A stretch of DNA of 64,000 nucleotides from Mariannaea sp. PMI_226 (taxonomy: Eukaryota; Ascomycota; Sordariomycetes; Hypocreales; Nectriaceae): positions 1,674,001 to 1,738,000 of the forward strand of contig JANFOG010000007.1 of the NCBI GenBank assembly GCA_024336345.1, given 5' to 3'. A program made the translations under genes and the position numbers. Positions within the stretch are counted from its first letter, which is position 1. Each line of letters opens with the position of its first letter. The notes beneath the pieces were generated by a model. It ran no database searches, was not told the origin of the DNA, and saw nothing but the letters and a program-made list of their open reading frames with translations. Positions 44,609-54,447 of the stretch are shown here, piece after piece.

Positions 44609-46198
44609 TAACCACTTCGCCCAATCAAACGATATAAACCGAGAAAAGGGCTATTGAAGAGTACCCAATTGTGCCAGTATTGGCGTGACCTTTCCTTGCC
44701 AAGACATCGCCATCCCCTATTCAGACATACAGAGCATCATGGTAAGCTTATATATATAATGTTGCCTTGCGTTTATACTCTCTTGTGTTATTACCATGGC
44801 CGTTACCCGGCTTGCAAGGGTCGTGCGGAATACTCAAACTTGCCTAGTGATTGGAGAAGATGATCCACTTCATGAGACTGTTCTCCGTGCCCCCCCTGGA
44901 ATCTCACTCACTCCGGCTGTGACGTAGTCTGACTCTCTAGAGAGCGGGCTTGTGATGAGAGAGGCTTGATGCAGGTAGACGCTTTTGTAAACTGCCAGAG
45001 AGGTATGCTGCCAAATTTCTTGAGGTTTTCAGTGCGTTCTTGATGAGGGGGTTTGAGAAATATCACTAGATGTTCAAAATTATAGTTGAACACGACTCCA
45101 TACTGCGATTAGATAACCTGTTTCGTGATCGGACGATGCGCCATTAACCAAACTAGGCAACATTCGATACTCAATGCCGAACGGAAAAGGCCCGATTCCA
45201 CCTCAATGCGTGGCGCCAGGTGAACCCATCCAAGGCAAGCCACATGGATTACTTACACGCGGGCCATTCATCGCAAAATAGAGATTGTCGCGTTTACCAA
45301 CTTGAGGTAAAAAGGGGGGGAGGGGATACGCATTCTTGGTGGCGGCTTATGGCCCCTTGTAAGAGATCTACATTTTGCGGCAAAGTCGGCAAGTCGGTCT
45401 AATGCAACGATGTATGGAGAACCCATGCAAGTGAGCGACAAGCATGCGGGGGAAAAGAACGAAACATTTCGTCCGATCCCGATGTGATGGAGTTAAGGAG
45501 AATAGGTGGATGGCAGTAGTAGGAGTAGTTATATCAGTAGTGGTAGTAGGATTAGAGCAGCTTTGGCAGCAGCTTTGTCAGCAGCAGCACTTATTAATGA
45601 TCGATAATACTATCGATAATACTAAATCAGTCGTCGGCAATCATAATGAGAAATTTCTTGCGCACGGAAAATAAAAGCGAGCGAAATGGGAGACAGATTT
45701 CGGTATCTGGTGTTGCAAAGTCTATGTACGGCCACCATCTCGCCATCTAGGTGATTGAGAGCTGAGAGAAGGAATAGTTGTAAGTCCAGCCGGTCCAATG
45801 AGAGTCATCTTAGAACAATTCAGGTGTTGTAAAGAAATGTGATATGATGCAGCATTACCAATATACCTGCTTAAATGGGCACAGACCGGGGCTGTTCGCG
45901 AAGGATTGACATAGCGCGCTCTAGGTCGCATGAGTAATTCATCTCCTTGAATGAGCGCGGAGATAGCTCCTCCGTGTCCTGAGTCCAGAAAACGAAGCAG
46001 AAGCATCATCACAAGTTGCAAGGCAGCGAGTTTATTGCAAGATCGCGCAACTATTTAAAATCCCCCGTGATGAAGCTGTTCTACTTCTGAGTAAGTGCTT
46101 GAGCTTCGTCCAAGATTTCAACACTCACAAACGTGTTTGCCAGAAGATATTTTGTAACTCGTTTCTGAAACGTGTCCAAATTGCACTCGTTATCAGAC

Positions 46199-47725
46199 AT
46201 GTTCTCGCGACCAAGTCTCGATCGTGCCTGGATCGTCGCCCTGAGCCTTGTTGCCACAAGCTCCGGCGTCGCGGCTACCGGGCCGTGCGATATCTACTCG
46301 TCCGGCGGCACCCCTTGCGTCGCCGCGCATAGCACCACTCGTGCCCTGTACGGGAGCTTCTCTGGCGCGCTCTACCAGGTGTCTCGCGGGTCTGACGGCT
46401 CCAAGTCCGACATCTTCCCTCTATCCGCCGGGGGTGTTGCCAATGCCGCTGCCCAGGACTCGTTCTGTGCCGGCACAACTTGCCTCATCACCATCATCTA
46501 CGATCAGTCTGGCCACGGGAATCACCTTACCCAGGCCCCTCCTGGAGGCGCGGCGAGCGGCCCGGATGCCAACGGCTATGACTACCTGGCTAGCGCGGTT
46601 GGCGCACCAGTCACGCTGAAGGGCCAGAAGGCGTATGGTGTCTTCATCGCTCCTTTCACTGGCTACCGAAACAACAACGCCAAGGGCACGGCTGTTGGGG
46701 ACCAGTCGGAGGGCTTGTACGCCGTCTTCGATGGAACCCATTACAACAAGGCCTGCTGTTTCGACTACGGCAATGCCGAGACCACCAACACTGACCCAGG
46801 CAATGGCCACATGGAAGCCATCTACTTCGGTCAAGGTGATGGCTGGAGCGGCTCTGGTTCCGGCAACGGTCCTTGGATCATGGCCGATCTCGAGAACGGC
46901 CTGTTCTCCGGCTTTGATCCTCACAACAACCCTGCCAACCCCACCATTTCCTCCAGGTTTGTGACTGCGGTTCTCAAGGGAGGTCCCAACAAGTGGGCGA
47001 TCCGTGGTGGCAATGCTGCCTCTGGCGGGTTATCAACATACTACAACGGCGTGCGACCAAACAATGGCTACAACCCGATGATCAAGGAGGGTGCCATCAT
47101 TCTCGGCATTGGCGGTGACAACAGTAACGGTGCTCAGGGGACCTTCTATGAGGGCGTCATGACCACCGGCTATCCCTCTGATGATACTGAGAACGCTGTC
47201 CAGGCTAATGTCGTCGCTGCCGGATATGCGACCACAGATCTAACTAGCGGCCCCAAGCTTACTGTTGGCTCCTCCATCTCTCTCCGAGCCACCACGGCCT
47301 GTTGCACAACCCGCTATATTGCGCATACCGGTGCCACTGTTAACACCCAGGTCGTCTCATCATCCAGCAGCACCGCCCTCAAGCAGCAAGCTAGCTGGGT
47401 TGTCCGCACTGGCCTTGGTAATAGCGCATGCTTCTCATTCGAGTCCAAGGACACTCCCGGCAGCTTTATCCGCCACTCCAACTACCAGCTCGCGGTCAAC
47501 GCCAACGATGGCAGCAAGCTGTTTGGCGAGGACGCCACCTTTTGCCCCCAGGCCGGTCTCAATGGCCAAGGCAACTCCTTCCGGTCCTGGAGCTATCCTA
47601 CTCGTTATTGGCGCCATTTCAACGCTTTGGGATATATTGCTAGTAATGGTGGACCTCATGACTTTGACAGCGCCACATCGTTCAACGACGATGTGAGCTT
47701 CGTGGTTGGAGCCAGCTTCGCTTAA
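46199..47725 (+). CDS. abfB: Alpha-L-arabinofuranosidase, GH54 with CBM42
   Basis: Intronless, 508 residues from the ATG at 46199; the frame continues upstream only from a GTG. A signal peptide (about residues 1-26) leads to GPCDIYSSGGTPCVAAHSTT, the start of the GH54 catalytic domain (to about residue 345). GNGHMEAIYFG holds the glutamate that corresponds to the family nucleophile and IIGIGGDNSN-like ILGIGGDNSN holds the aspartate acid/base, as known from the Aspergillus enzyme. The C-terminal 155 residues are a CBM42 beta-trefoil (SISLRATTACCTTRYIAHTG and two further lobes) that binds arabinose side chains. The enzyme is secreted and removes arabinose from arabinoxylan and arabinan. Codon use is C-ending and biased, as in strongly expressed secreted enzymes. 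The ORF is complete. Confidence 0.95.
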   Translation: MFSRPSLDRAWIVALSLVATSSGVAATGPCDIYSSGGTPCVAAHSTTRALYGSFSGALYQVSRGSDGSKSDIFPLSAGGVANAAAQDSFCAGTTCLITIIYDQSGHGNHLTQAPPGGAASGPDANGYDYLASAVGAPVTLKGQKAYGVFIAPFTGYRNNNAKGTAVGDQSEGLYAVFDGTHYNKACCFDYGNAETTNTDPGNGHMEAIYFGQGDGWSGSGSGNGPWIMADLENGLFSGFDPHNNPANPTISSRFVTAVLKGGPNKWAIRGGNAASGGLSTYYNGVRPNNGYNPMIKEGAIILGIGGDNSNGAQGTFYEGVMTTGYPSDDTENAVQANVVAAGYATTDLTSGPKLTVGSSISLRATTACCTTRYIAHTGATVNTQVVSSSSSTALKQQASWVVRTGLGNSACFSFESKDTPGSFIRHSNYQLAVNANDGSKLFGEDATFCPQAGLNGQGNSFRSWSYPTRYWRHFNALGYIASNGGPHDFDSATSFNDDVSFVVGASFA

Positions 47726-48217
47726 CCGAGCTCTACTACCCAGTACAGTCTATACTAAATATGTAAGACGCACATATCTAATTTTCTCGATGACTATGTC
47801 TCGTAACTACAAGCAATCTAGGTTCTTTGGCTTGTGGCTATTAATAACGTGTCGGCAGGAAAGGTCAAGTGTATATAGTGTCATGGCACAGTTTGATTGA
47901 TTGAAGCTCCCATAGTATATCTATCAAAGGCCTTTCTACCCTTATGAAGCTACCAAATTCGTATCTTCATGTGTGCAATTTCTGGAATGCTACGGTGAGC
48001 CCGTAAATTAAGATAAGACCGAGGAGGATTTCAAGGTCCTGGGTAGCGAACCATGAAGATTCCGTCGACTAACACGACCTTAGGGTCTAGATGGCCAATC
48101 ACGTATGAAGATTCTGCATGCAAGTTGCTAAAATCTATTTATATACATCGGAATTAAGAATGAGACCCTAGAGTCCACTACCACAGCCAATAGTGAGTGA
48201 GTGTTAGAAGTTTAACC
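47726..48217. other. Convergent intergenic region
   Basis: 490 bp between the GH54 stop and the nucleotidyltransferase stop; no gene, AT-rich 3' flanks. Confidence 0.5.
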
Positions 48218-49012
48218 TCACTCGTGATCCGTCTTCCTGCATTGCTCGATATCCTTCTCCACAAGATTCAAGAAATCGGATGCAGAACTCTGAGGCAAAT
48301 CCACTTTCGACTTCCGAGAATCTATGGCAAGCATAACGATTTCTGGTCTATTGTAGTGATCAAGCACCCAGGAGCCACCCTCCTTCTTGGAGCCCCAGGT
48401 CGTAGTTTTTGCATATCTCAGCGCACGGCACGCATTGAGGATGCCATCATAAGTCACAGGGCCATTCTGACGGTGCCAGGCCAGAGATTCAATCAGGCAA
48501 TCAAGCAAACAATCCAATCTTGGGGCAGCAAAAAGTGCAGAAGGAGGTGGGCCGAGGAGCGGTCTACCCATCTCACGACCCATAGCAATATCAACCACGA
48601 ACCAAAACCGTGACTCAGTTTCGTAGTTCAGATTCACATAATCATCCATACCCTTTCCTGTGTTGAAATTCATTTCAAAAGCGGGACGGGTCGTTTGTTT
48701 GGCGGCATTAGCCTTGGTGAAGAGGACGAATTCAAGTTTGCGGGCCGGGCAGGGGATACTGGCATGGCTTATGATGCGAGACAGATGTTGATAATCTGGT
48801 GCCGGCTCATGTAAAATCGCATAGACATCAACGTCACTGGTACCTGGCTCGTATGCGCCATATCCAGCTGAACCGAAGAGATAGACTGCCAATAGATTGT
48901 CCTTTAGCTCCTCTTGAAGACTGCTGATCAGGCTCCGCAAGTAGGAATGCAACTCTTCAGTCGGTGCAGAGGTAGACGCGGGCGAAACTTGAGCGGGGTA
49001 GGCCATCCTCAT
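48218..49012 (-). CDS. Bacterial-type nucleotidyltransferase (aminoglycoside adenylyltransferase-like)
   Basis: Intronless, 264 residues from the ATG at 49012 (or 262 from 49006). The nucleotidyltransferase signature is clear: LFGSAGYGAYEPGTSDVDVY, with the GS motif and the D-x-D metal site. A carboxylate is expected further on within PARKLEFVLF. The C-terminal half (LLDCLIESLAWHRQNGP, ILNACRALRYAKTTTWGSK, WVLDHYNRPEI) matches the helical domain (DUF4111-like) of ANT(3'')/ANT(9) enzymes. Bacterial relatives adenylate streptomycin or spectinomycin; fungal copies are uncharacterised and may act on other hydroxylated small molecules. Lack of introns in an intron-rich region and the bacterial look suggest horizontal acquisition. 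It is followed by two other intronless genes on the same strand, but with large gaps. Confidence 0.82.
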   Translation of the reverse strand: MRMAYPAQVSPASTSAPTEELHSYLRSLISSLQEELKDNLLAVYLFGSAGYGAYEPGTSDVDVYAILHEPAPDYQHLSRIISHASIPCPARKLEFVLFTKANAAKQTTRPAFEMNFNTGKGMDDYVNLNYETESRFWFVVDIAMGREMGRPLLGPPPSALFAAPRLDCLLDCLIESLAWHRQNGPVTYDGILNACRALRYAKTTTWGSKKEGGSWVLDHYNRPEIVMLAIDSRKSKVDLPQSSASDFLNLVEKDIEQCRKTDHE

Positions 49013-49708
49013 AATCAAATCAATCCGCCAGAAAATGAATATTCACCCAACGGAAATCAGAAAAGACAGCAAATGGATTGGCAGGGGTCAAGATGTGGTC
49101 ATCGTTAACAAAAAGGGTCGGGTGACTCAAAAATCAAGAGCAGCCGAGTTGATCGCTGACTGATTCCCCAAATCCCTTAGTCAGCGAGGCTTGAGCCCTA
49201 ATAACTCGGTCAATTTGAATATATCTGCACGTTTCAAGTTCCAGCTACCATGATATTCGTTTATATGAGGCAATTAGACACGATGCGATGCTTGAATGCG
49301 CTCAACTCACCTCACGCAACTTGACGAATGATCCAGGGCAAACAAATCATTGCTACAAAGACATAGATCAAGTACTGTTCAAGTCTAGGGTAAACAATGC
49401 GACCTCAGCATTGACTAGACTATGCTACTGTAGAGACCTTCGCTTTGAGTTGGTGCAGCTGAAGCAGAGGGCTTGGTCTATATAGTTGCAAAAAAAAATG
49501 ATTGGTAACTTGGAACCAAAGTCCACGTGTAGATATATGCAAAGTATCTATCTAATTTATATCTGACTCTTCATCTTCCTTCCACTTCACTTTTATCCAT
49601 TATAAATATGTACAGGCCCAAACAGAAATGTCCTCTTAACTCTAAACGCAGTGCAATGTCCAAGAAAAAAACATGAAGAGAGAAGTCTCCAAAAAAAGAA
49701 TAATACAC
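49013..49708. other. Intergenic region
   Basis: 700 bp, no gene recognised; AT-rich near 49490-49700, downstream of the decarboxylase stop. Confidence 0.45.
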
Positions 49709-50431
49709 TTATCCTTCAGCCACCTTGATTCCCTTGGCATCTTCAATCAAAGTAGCATTATTGAAATCCTCATCTCCTTCAGGAAGCTCCAAGTGTAGCT
49801 TCAACAAAGGCGCCACAGAGAGTTCCACCTCCTCGTCAGCTTCCAGAGCGAGAATGTGACCACCACGCTGACGATCGTCGGTAATGAAATGTAAATGGTC
49901 TCCGGCGACATTGAGACCCGATACGAATTTTGGACATCGGAAGCCGATAATAGTTCCAGATACTGAACGGAAGACATGCTCAGTCTGTTGTTTGGCCACT
50001 TCTCTGAGACTCTGACCAGGCACTTTTTGTCCCTCAGCGGTCCTCACTCTGATTGATTTGAAATTTCCATCTATTCTGATGCCGATGAAATGATTCTGGT
50101 TATTTGGGAGAAGACCTGTCACCAAATCAAACAGTCCGTCCTTGCTTGTTATGGCCGTCTTGATCTTTGAGGTTGCTTCGAATCGGGTAACTGTGGCAAA
50201 GGGAGAGATTTGTTCCAAAGCCTGGGGAGAGTCGAAGGGGACAATGGAGCCGTCAGATTTCATCTGGTACACTTTGCCGTCGACGATGATCATCTCGCCT
50301 CTCATACACTTGAACGTCCCGAGGCCATGGTCGCCATTGGACAGAAGTGTCGTGATTGGTACGCCATTGGATGCGACCCCATCCATCAAGGCTGAGACAA
50401 GGGAATACTGATAAACTTCGTTCGCAGCCAT
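49709..50431 (-). CDS. Alpha-acetolactate decarboxylase
   Basis: Intronless, 240 residues from the ATG at 50431; the 17 codons upstream start with TTG. The zinc site is intact: H179 and H181 in GDHLHF and H192 in RQRGGH (H-x-H-x10-H). Other family blocks are YQYSLVSALMDGV at the N-terminus, LLSNGDHGLGTF, and RGEMIIVDGKVYQM with the conserved glutamate. The enzyme converts 2-acetolactate to acetoin, a bacterial fermentation and overflow step (BudA/AldB). In fungi it would draw acetolactate away from valine/leucine synthesis or dispose of an excess. No signal peptide. No other acetoin or butanediol gene is in the window. Family and missing introns point to bacterial origin. Confidence 0.92.
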   Translation of the reverse strand: MAANEVYQYSLVSALMDGVASNGVPITTLLSNGDHGLGTFKCMRGEMIIVDGKVYQMKSDGSIVPFDSPQALEQISPFATVTRFEATSKIKTAITSKDGLFDLVTGLLPNNQNHFIGIRIDGNFKSIRVRTAEGQKVPGQSLREVAKQQTEHVFRSVSGTIIGFRCPKFVSGLNVAGDHLHFITDDRQRGGHILALEADEEVELSVAPLLKLHLELPEGDEDFNNATLIEDAKGIKVAEG

Positions 50432-52622
50432 ACTTGCACCGATTTTTCCGTGATACAAGAAAGGCAATATTCGTTTGGGCAATTACAATGAATCGCAAAA
50501 AAAAAAGTGGTTACGAGCGAGTGCTACAATCTTTGTTCTTAAAGAAAAGCAAACACCGATTTCGGAATTGCAAACTGACGTCGCGAAACTGATAAGTTGA
50601 TAAAATATGCAAAAAGTGGTCTATGCCATGTGGATATCAGGCTGCTTTGTACAATAAGCAGACCCCCAAATAAGCCGCTTATTCAGACTCTCTTGCCCAC
50701 CGATCGGGGTTTACAAGGCTACGATAATGATCCGTTGAGGCCGAGGTAGCAGTGGTGAAAGTGGTCCCCGGCACTAATTGGCTAAATCGTACGAACTACT
50801 ACACAGTATATTCCTGTCACGGAGAGCCCAGCTCTATGTAGATGGATACTATAGATACCTCAAGCCTCCCACTGTAATATACCCATAGGGTGATCTTAGT
50901 AGCCGGTCTCGGCGGCCCCTGTGGGGGGCCCCCGGCCCCTCTTCCCCTATTCAGGGGGGCGTCTTCAGGGGAAAATCCCTTATATAAACCCCTCATAGGA
51001 TTAGGTAGTCTGGGGAAGTCACTTATCGTTACACCTACATTCTTGACCCTACGTTCCGTGACAATTCCATAGAGGGTATTTTTTATCATCTGGTAAGCGC
51101 TAGTAAGGGGGTCAGAGGTAAGAGAACCGACTTCAGGTATCCACAGATGGGCAACACACATCTCTTATGTTGATGCTGATCTTTCACCATGCAACTGTGA
51201 GTTTCGTGATTGTTGCTCTTATTAATACCGTATAAACAGTATCGTTATTTACCATAACTTGGAGGACCCATTATGTTTAAGCTAGGACTGTAGGGGATAG
51301 TGCTTCATATCTGACTTGCACTAGATCTCAAGTCCTTCCGACCGCTCCGATGGGAAGACAAAGGAATGGGGACGAAACCTATAACCACCATTCCAACTTT
51401 TCAATGTCTATCCCTATAATACAATATCAGGTGACAAAATAAACTGACTAAGGGTTTTATAGTTTCTGTATTTTGGTGTAGAAGTTCTTAGCGCTACACT
51501 ACTTTCATGGCTAGCTCCTTGACCTGTGCCTCTTTTTTCTTTTGCTGATGGACACCTGTCACGGGCTTGACGCAATTATTATCGGGTTTCATCATCGATA
51601 TCCCGCTGGGAGTTGGGTAGTGTCTTCATAACTAGACCAGATACGGGGCAAGCATCATGCTTAATGGGTCGCCTATCTGGCGGTGTGAGCAGTTGTTTCA
51701 CGCGAGCTACAGGGTAATGCCGAGCATCTCAATACGGAAAAAAGAGACTACTGGTACTTGGCTAGTGGGGACTGTACTTTCAGTTCTTCTGACGCCCAGT
51801 TCTGGTCAACTCTGAAGACCCTGGTCATGCGGGGATTTAGCCGGGTCGCTGTAAGCATCTCTGTCACTTAGTTTTTAGATGTAAGAAGGAAGTCAGAGTC
51901 GGACTTTGACTGTGTTAATAAGCAAAAGTCGTGATCGAGGGCAAGCCATGTCCCATTGTCAAAGAAGATGAATGTTGGGCACCTCAAGGACTACTTTCAG
52001 GCTTGCAGCTCCAAACATAGATAACCATAAATCCTTTGTTGGAAATGATTCATTTGGGTTGCAACTTGAAACTGGAAAAGAAAACGTCTTTTCTTATTAT
52101 ATTCATTTCCTCTCAGCCCTAGCCGTCCGCCCAAGACGCACACTAGTTTGCATTGAGACGGAATATACAATCGCTCTGATCAATAGGATGCTGCCGTAGT
52201 TACGGCTATGTCAGAGTCTACCCTTGGGCGTACTCTCTCCGCTTTTTAGTCTACATCTCTGGGTTTCAAGTCTGGCGTAGAATTGCTCCTAACTATCAAC
52301 TTCTGCTGCCAGCAAAATGCTCGACATAAGAGATGTCTAACCTCACAATCTGGATCTATGCACACTACTTGCAGCATTTGTCAACACCAAGTTTTTACAT
52401 CCGAGTACAACAGAAAACTATGCGATCATGGCATCACATTCAAGTCAAGTCGCCCTTGTGTTATCAAGAGGAGTATTGCAAGAGATCACATAGTCACATC
52501 GCTCATAAAATTTCATCAGAACATGAGGTAGGATGGAGCAAGCCATATGAAATAACAAAGTGTGTGTCATATTTCCAAGCATACAACATTTCTCAGTCTC
52601 CATTTTCTTTCTGGTTGATTCC
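50432..52622. other. Intergenic region
   Basis: 2.2 kb without a supported gene. A GC-rich, C/G-run block at 50908-50965 with partial self-complementarity stands out from its surroundings. A 114-codon frame over it has no recognisable content. Confidence 0.4.
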
Positions 52623-53825
52623 CTACACATCAAGTGAAAGTTCCTCTGCCTCTTTGTGCTTTGCCATGATTTTCTGCAGCTTATCCAAGGGAAGAGCCTC
52701 GACCGTTCGTCCCATGTGACCTGTCATCGTCTCTGCCATACACAGGACATTATAAATTGCCTCCTCCGTCGCATCCGCCGTTGCTTCGAAAAGGCCGCTG
52801 ATAGTATGGTCGTCGACATAGTCAATGTTCAATTTTCGTGGCTTGAAGGGATCCACCTCTCGTTTCTGGCCTGTCACTGTCTGAACGGGGATTTCGTTGC
52901 CGGTTGAAAAGGCCAGGAAGACATCGCCTGACGGGTTATGTCCATATCCTCCCACACGGGCCAGACCTACGGTGGCACGCTTCGCAAGTCGCTGCAGCTG
53001 CAAGGGATGCAGAGGTGCATCTGTAGCCACGATGATAATGATGGAGCCGTCCTTTTGGTCCTTTGCTGCATCGTACTCGCGTTTCTGAGCAGCTGCAGCG
53101 GCATCCTGTTCGGCCTTTTCAGCCAGTACTCTCCCGACGGGAACGCCAGAGATGTGCAAGTGCTTCATTCGTCCGTAATTGGCCTGGACGAGGACTCCGA
53201 CAGTGTATTCAACACCATCGTTGCTGTCAGAGGGAACCACTCGACTGCTAGTTCCAGTACCGCCCTTGAATCCCTGACACATCATACCCGTTCCGCCTCC
53301 GACGTTGCCTTCCGGAACTGGGTCAGAGGATGCATTTGTAATGCCCTGGACGACATGCTCTGGCGTGACTGCAAATTGACTCAGATCATTGAGATGGCCG
53401 TCAAATGTCTCACCAACAACTGGCAGCAGGAACCAATCGATTCCCTGCTCACCTTGTCCGTAGTGCTGAATGGCATACTTGTAAATTCCAGTATAGCAGG
53501 GCCCCACAGCAAAGCTGTTGGTGATAATTATGGGCGAATGCAGCAAGCCGGTCTCTTCAATCCAATGGCTGCCAGTCATCTCGCCGGAACCATTGAAGCG
53601 GAAGATTCCTGCGTGACAGGCCTTGTGGAACCAGTCTCTTCGCGGCAGAATAGTGGTCACGCCGGTATTAATTGAGCCATTACCTTCGCGGATTGTAATT
53701 GTGTTGGCAAGGACACCAGGAACGTCTGTGATGCCATTCTTTGGGCCAGGCTTCCAGGTGCCGAGATGGACGTGTGGCACCAAGTCTCTGAGGCGGGCCC
53801 TGGGCGGTGAAGTGGAGGAAGTCAT
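52623..53825 (-). CDS. DmpA/BapA-type aminopeptidase (peptidase family S58)
   Basis: Intronless, 400 residues, ATG at 53825. Family blocks are clear: [11 protein letters not shown] near the N-terminus, [31 protein letters not shown] and VLVQANYG. The autoprocessing site is [14 protein letters not shown]; cleavage before S261 would free the nucleophile serine and give alpha and beta subunits (G260/S261 here; G249/S250 in DmpA). The end is [19 protein letters not shown]. DmpA removes N-terminal D- or L-residues, and BapA cleaves beta-peptides. An intracellular protein is expected since there is no signal peptide. It is the third intronless, bacterial-type gene on this strand after the nucleotidyltransferase and the decarboxylase. 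Its substrate in a fungus is unknown; peptide detoxification is one option. Confidence 0.9.
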   Translation of the reverse strand: MTSSTSPPRARLRDLVPHVHLGTWKPGPKNGITDVPGVLANTITIREGNGSINTGVTTILPRRDWFHKACHAGIFRFNGSGEMTGSHWIEETGLLHSPIIITNSFAVGPCYTGIYKYAIQHYGQGEQGIDWFLLPVVGETFDGHLNDLSQFAVTPEHVVQGITNASSDPVPEGNVGGGTGMMCQGFKGGTGTSSRVVPSDSNDGVEYTVGVLVQANYGRMKHLHISGVPVGRVLAEKAEQDAAAAAQKREYDAAKDQKDGSIIIIVATDAPLHPLQLQRLAKRATVGLARVGGYGHNPSGDVFLAFSTGNEIPVQTVTGQKREVDPFKPRKLNIDYVDDHTISGLFEATADATEEAIYNVLCMAETMTGHMGRTVEALPLDKLQKIMAKHKEAEELSLDV

Positions 53826-54447
53826 GGCAGACTGAAAAAGAGAATAAAAAATAATTCCGCCTTCTCGATTAATTGGGTAAAGAATAAAATCGACACCTGA
53901 AAAATGAGTAAATAGGTTGGTTTCTGCCTCACTTTATAGTACTCGTATGTAGAGTATGTAGATAGGTAGGTAGTATGTTGTGAGTTGAAATGAAATAAAA
54001 TCACCATCCGGCAAAGTGACTCACGCCGAAAATAAAACACTGCGCTAGTTGAAAATTGAGGAGAAAAAAAACATCCAATGCCAACACGGCGAGAGCATGA
54101 TATTACTAATTAGGCAGGTAAGTTTAGTAATGACGTTGATCATACCACCCGGATCGTCTGGTCTGAATTCTAATGCTCAGTACGAATTCAAGGTTGAAAA
54201 TAACTCTGTTTAGCCGATTGGTCAGATGTTGTAGACGAGATAGCTAACACATGGAATATCTGTTTGTTCTTAGTAGAGTTGGTGTGGATTATCCACGGGA
54301 AAACAAGAAACAACAAGAACAACAAGAACTGCAAAAAGCTTTAATCAGGCGCATGAACTAATCCTCCCTATTGAATCCCACAAATAGCTGCTTTGGTACT
54401 AACACCGCTCTAACTAGCTGCAAAGTTGGTAGCCGATTTGATATGCC
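53826..54447. other. Intergenic region
   Basis: 620 bp, AT-rich, with short AAC/AAG repeats near 54300-54340. It is the promoter side of the aminopeptidase and the 3' flank of the Hsp70-like gene. Confidence 0.45.

Larger units (their letters stand above)
42553..46198. other. Long intergenic region
   Basis: 3.6 kb without a recognised gene. It contains an imperfect 20-bp tandem series (44381-44455), a 10-bp-spaced E-box array (44583-44608) and a GTAGTAGGA/CAGCAG simple stretch near 45515-45590. The final 100 bp are the GH54 promoter and leader. Confidence 0.5.

Noticed and set aside
46421..46924. Long antisense frames inside the GH54 gene
   Set aside because: Typical shadows in GC-biased coding sequence.
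50817..51161. 114-codon minus-strand frame over a GC-rich block
   Set aside because: Proline/glycine-rich because of G and C runs; no motif.
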